Source: JAMWZF01 sp041628615 (GTDB lineage: Bacteria > Pseudomonadota > Alphaproteobacteria > Rhodobacterales > Rhodobacteraceae). From it: 21,592 bases of DNA. The notes beneath the pieces are model-generated. The model did no database searches and was not told the DNA's origin. It was given only the letters and a program-made list of their open reading frames with translations. This document shows, in pieces, positions 21,557 to 21,592 of the stretch. The translations under genes and the position numbers were made by a program. Every line of letters begins with the position of its first letter. Positions within the stretch are counted from its first letter, which is position 1. The stretch is taken from contig JBFKOW010000042.1 of the NCBI GenBank assembly GCA_041628615.1, positions 1 to 21,592 on the forward strand, given 5' to 3'.

Positions 21557-21592
21557 CGGGCGGGCTTCAGGTCGACCCCGGGCGCGTGGGCG
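21553..21592 (-). CDS. C-terminal end of an unidentified gene (cut by window edge)
   Basis: Reading in from the right edge, one frame gives AHAPGVDLKPAR and a TGA that overlaps the kdsB-like ATG in an ATGA, the same junction used at three other gene pairs in this window. That makes a real upstream operon member likely. Too little is present to name it. Confidence 0.45.
   Translation of the reverse strand, partial: AHAPGVDLKPAR

Noticed and set aside
1..21592. CRISPR arrays, insertion sequences, attachment sites, rRNA
   Set aside because: No spaced repeat array, transposase frame, terminal inverted repeats or target duplications were seen; the tRNA is followed by rnd, not by an integrase.

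Overview
The window is high-GC bacterial chromosome (about two thirds G+C by eye) and looks like an alphaproteobacterium of the Rhodobacterales type. The reasons are the GltD and long-form HPF sequences, an NDUFA9-like protein, a kdsD-lptC-lptA-lptB-hpf-ptsN run with no rpoN in it, and the Roseobacter/Rhodobacter flavour of the glycosyltransferases. This placement rests on recalled family resemblance; no search was run. I see no insertion sequence, phage gene, CRISPR array or rRNA. Almost all of the window is coding.

Region 1 (1-5110, minus strand) is a glutamate synthase locus with an unusual insert. gltD (small subunit) comes first in transcription and gltB (large subunit, cut by the left edge) last. 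Between them lie four tandem genes for small exported proteins that are clearly paralogs of one another (copies A-D in transcription order). All four keep the cysteine pattern C-x10-C-x7-C plus a fourth cysteine near the C-terminus. They are packed tightly (ATGA overlaps A/B and B/C, a 3-bp gap C/D). I do not recognise their function; this is the best candidate in the window for an undescribed system. The gltD-to-A gap holds a perfect hairpin and three 11-bp tandem repeats.

Region 2 (5111-7346) holds a divergent promoter region, uppP (undecaprenyl-diphosphate phosphatase, plus), a convergent NDUFA9-like NAD(P)-binding protein (minus) that overlaps uppP by 10 bp, and a tRNA-Leu(CAG) gene with a good promoter.

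Region 3 (7347-12101, plus) runs rnd (RNase D) - kdsD - lptC - lptA - lptB - hpf - ptsN. kdsD makes the Kdo precursor and lptABC belong to the LPS export machine; hpf and ptsN are the usual downstream ribosome-hibernation and nitrogen-PTS genes. rnd sits 26 bp after the tRNA, and its Shine-Dalgarno sequence can pair with the sequence directly after the tRNA CCA end.

Region 4 (12109-21592, minus) is an envelope-polysaccharide locus. In transcription order it is: the tail of an unidentified gene, a KdsB-like CMP-sugar synthetase, a family 2 glycosyltransferase, then galU, galE, a GT4-type glycosyltransferase, a DPDE-motif glycosyltransferase, a core-2/I-branching-type glycosyltransferase with an extra C-terminal domain, and a protein with two sulfotransferase-like halves. 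Together these suggest a sulfated surface glycan built from UDP-glucose/galactose and possibly a CMP-activated ulosonic acid. The product itself is inference.
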